A DNA stretch of 64,000 bases from [Eubacterium] eligens ATCC 27750 (GTDB lineage Bacteria > Bacillota > Clostridia > Lachnospirales > Lachnospiraceae), in assembly GCF_000146185.1 (NCBI RefSeq), contig NC_012778.1, positions 348,501-412,500 on the forward strand, written 5' to 3'. The notes under the pieces were generated by a model. The model had not been told where the DNA came from and did not search any database. It saw only the letters and a program-made list of their open reading frames with translations. Position numbers and translations under genes: made by a program. Of the stretch, positions 62,491 to 64,000 are shown piece after piece. The first letter of the stretch is position 1. Each line of letters begins with the position of its first letter.

Positions 62491-63173
62491 TGAATACGGC
62501 TATAGTTCTTGCGGGTGGAAGTGGAAAAAGAATGCATAGTGAAATTCCAAAGCAGTATATGCAGCTTAATGGAAAGCCTGTTATATATTATTCGCTGAAA
62601 GCATTTGAAGAAAGTGAACATGTGGATGAGATTATTCTTGTTACAGCAAAGGAATATATAGAATATGTCAGAAATGAAATTGCAGGTTCTCAATTTGCTA
62701 AATTAACAAAAATCATTGAGGGCGGCAAAGAACGTTTTGATTCAGTGTGGGCAGGTTTACAGCAGATTAGTGAAAAAGGGTATGTATATATACATGATGG
62801 GGCAAGACCATGTATAAATCAGAATATAATAAATGCGTGCTGGGAAACGGTCGTCCAGACTGATGCGTGTGTTGCGGCAGCACCGGTTAAAGACACAATA
62901 AAAGTTGCAGATGCTGACGAGTATGCAATAAATACACCGGACAGAAAAACATTATGGCAGATTCAGACGCCACAGGTCTTTTCAGCAGATGTAATTAAAG
63001 AAGCATACAGCAGGCTCTATGAACAGAATTGCTTTGATGGGGTTACAGATGATGCGATGGTTGTGGAAAGATATGGCAACTCAAAAATAAAACTGGTTAA
63101 TTGTGGTTACTGTAATATTAAAATAACCACGCCAGAAGATATGGAGATTGCGGGCATATTTTTAAAAGGTTGA
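62490..63173 (+). CDS. ispD: 2-C-methyl-D-erythritol 4-phosphate cytidylyltransferase
   Basis: Third step of the MEP isoprenoid pathway, 227 aa. CTP-binding motif LAGGSGKRMHSEIPKQYMQL at the N-terminus, VYIHDGARPC, and VTDDAMVVERYGN near the C-terminus. The ATG shares its A with the tsaD stop. The stop is inside the -35 of the next promoter. Confidence 0.95.
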   Translation: MNTAIVLAGGSGKRMHSEIPKQYMQLNGKPVIYYSLKAFEESEHVDEIILVTAKEYIEYVRNEIAGSQFAKLTKIIEGGKERFDSVWAGLQQISEKGYVYIHDGARPCINQNIINACWETVVQTDACVAAAPVKDTIKVADADEYAINTPDRKTLWQIQTPQVFSADVIKEAYSRLYEQNCFDGVTDDAMVVERYGNSKIKLVNCGYCNIKITTPEDMEIAGIFLKG

Positions 63174-63198
63174 CGAGTTATCAAAATGATAATATAAT
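63170..63198 (+). promoter_or_regulatory. Promoter for the Q-tailed membrane gene
   Basis: TTGACG (63170-63175), a 17-base spacer, TATAAT (63193-63198), about 30 bases before the ATG at 63231. The -35 overlaps the ispD stop codon. Confidence 0.75.
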
Positions 63199-63230
63199 TA
63201 ATAAAAATTTTATAAAATAAGGAGAGAGGT

Positions 63231-63935
63231 ATGAAAAACTTTTCAGTAAAAAACATTAATTTTGTTGGTGCTGGAGCGGCATTACTTGCATTTATTTTTA
63301 CATTTATACCGTTTTATAAGCTTCAGCCAACAACATATTTTCTTCAGAATGAAAGTACGGCAGCTCTGTACACTATAACAAAGAACCTTGTTACATATAA
63401 CTTCTTTGGTGTTCTTTGCCTTATTCTGGCATTAGCTGCAATAATATTATATGTATGGAATGGATCAGAGAAAATAACGATGGCAGCAATAGTTGTATCA
63501 GTAGTTGATTTAATATCACTTTTTCTTGCGTTGATAGTTGGAAATAGTGATATTAAAGATGTTAAGTCATTAATAAATGCACTTGTGCAGTATAGTGGTA
63601 CATCAGCAAATGCAAATTTATTCTTAAAATCTTCCGTTGCGGCTGGTTTTGTTTTAGAACTTCTGATGATACTTGTAATGATAGGTTCATACTGGATTAA
63701 TGAGCTTGTAATCAAGCCATATGTATTTGGTGATAAGTCTGGCGCAAAGCTTAACCCGTTTGAAGGGGTGACAGGAACAGCTAAAGCACGTGCGCAGGCA
63801 GCACCTCAGGGATTTATTCAGCAGCCAGTGCAGGGACAGGCATTTGGACAGGCACCGCAGCAGCCAGTACAGGGACAGACATTCGGTCAGGCACCGCAGC
63901 AGCCAGCACAGAATCAGAATAACAATGCGCAGTAA
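63231..63935 (+). CDS. Four-helix membrane protein with Gln-rich repeat tail
   Basis: 234 aa. Four membrane helices (about residues 10-30, 55-78, 85-108, 130-155). After a short linker, a tail of about 45 residues has two near-perfect copies of QQPVQGQ(A/T)FGQAP and a third partial copy. The DNA repeat is at 63822-63903. Its Q-rich tail recalls the zinc-ribbon gene at 38598, though the rest differs. Function unknown. AGGAGAGAGG precedes the ATG. Confidence 0.7.
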   Translation: MKNFSVKNINFVGAGAALLAFIFTFIPFYKLQPTTYFLQNESTAALYTITKNLVTYNFFGVLCLILALAAIILYVWNGSEKITMAAIVVSVVDLISLFLALIVGNSDIKDVKSLINALVQYSGTSANANLFLKSSVAAGFVLELLMILVMIGSYWINELVIKPYVFGDKSGAKLNPFEGVTGTAKARAQAAPQGFIQQPVQGQAFGQAPQQPVQGQTFGQAPQQPAQNQNNNAQ

Positions 63936-64000
63936 TTTATAATTATGAATTTGATATATAGGGGGAAGCTTTTATTATCAGCATAACAGACACCATGAGA
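63936..64000 (+). other. End of window, possible start of a next gene
   Basis: GGGGGAAG at 63961-63968 resembles a ribosome site. An open frame runs from about 63974 (ATT) through the ATG at 63995 to the window edge. It is too short to judge whether this is a gene. Confidence 0.25.

Noticed and set aside
1..64000. tRNA, rRNA, prophage or transposase genes
   Set aside because: None was recognised on either strand by reading; a tRNA scan could not be run.

Overview
The window is about 64 kb of low-GC, densely coding chromosome, with most genes on the + strand. Gene content and style point to a Gram-positive anaerobe of the Lachnospiraceae. The evidence is strong AGGAGG ribosome sites, an ECF transporter set embedded in the ribosomal-protein operon, a ribosomal protein L17 with an internal insertion, many extracytoplasmic proteins with Q/A-rich or T/E-rich segments, and a probable pectin-related locus. 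A pectin-degrading gut species such as Lachnospira (Eubacterium) eligens would fit, but this is inference from content and not a database match.

Layout. 1-6.4 kb: end of the S4/alpha operon (rpsD, rpoA, rplQ), then ecfA1-ecfA2-ecfT, truA and rplM-rpsI. 6.5-13.4 kb: a Cof-type HAD phosphatase, then a probable pectin-related locus of a cytoplasmic FG-GAP/rhamnogalacturonan-lyase-like protein, an AraC regulator and a divergent secreted beta-helix protein. 13.5-17.7 kb: an extracytosolic flavin module (ApbE flavin transferase; a membrane haem protein fused to an FMN-binding domain) followed by a secreted homologue of the treponemal antigen Tp47. 17.8-22.2 kb (minus strand): a PadR-controlled envelope operon with a clear operator, then sstT with an amidohydrolase. 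22.4-27.3 kb: an SLC13/ArsB-type permease and a three-gene set of zinc-ribbon membrane protein, TPM-domain protein and CbbX/SpoVK-like AAA ATPase. 27.3-28.6 kb: three copies of a structured repeat around a histidine phosphatase. 28.7-43.1 kb: a surface protein, M18 peptidase, Dus, short-chain dehydrogenases, citrate synthase-aroA-CgeB-like glycosyltransferase, a beta-lactamase-fold hydrolase and a CDF metal exporter. 43.1-50.3 kb: a DnaA-box cluster, hpf, secA, prfB, cheW and malQ. 50.4-51.8 kb: a cyclic-di-GMP-I riboswitch ahead of a CAP-domain protein, then a cruciform-like element. 51.8-63.9 kb: ACT protein-hom-aspartate kinase, tex, the t6A genes (tsaE, tsaB, tsaD) with rimI and rnz, then ispD and a Q-tailed membrane protein.

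The least explained items are non-coding. (1) A repeat of about 145-225 bp occurs in three copies (27293-27497, 28172-28400, 28451-28618), and compensatory base changes between copies support a conserved folded structure. (2) Four CCTATA...TATAGG units, each 34-35 bp, lie in one 300-bp intergenic stretch (33432-33727). (3) A cluster of DnaA boxes (43259-43339) lies far from any dnaA gene. (4) A perfect multi-arm inverted-repeat element occupies 51547-51673. Protein-level items of interest are the flavinylation module beside the Tp47 homologue, the (P/N)TGD cell-wall-sorting-like tails, and the c-di-GMP-controlled CAP protein.

Start codons were chosen from Shine-Dalgarno position, promoter position and family length, so several genes begin downstream of the longest possible reading frame. 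No rRNA, tRNA, CRISPR array, transposase or prophage gene was recognised.
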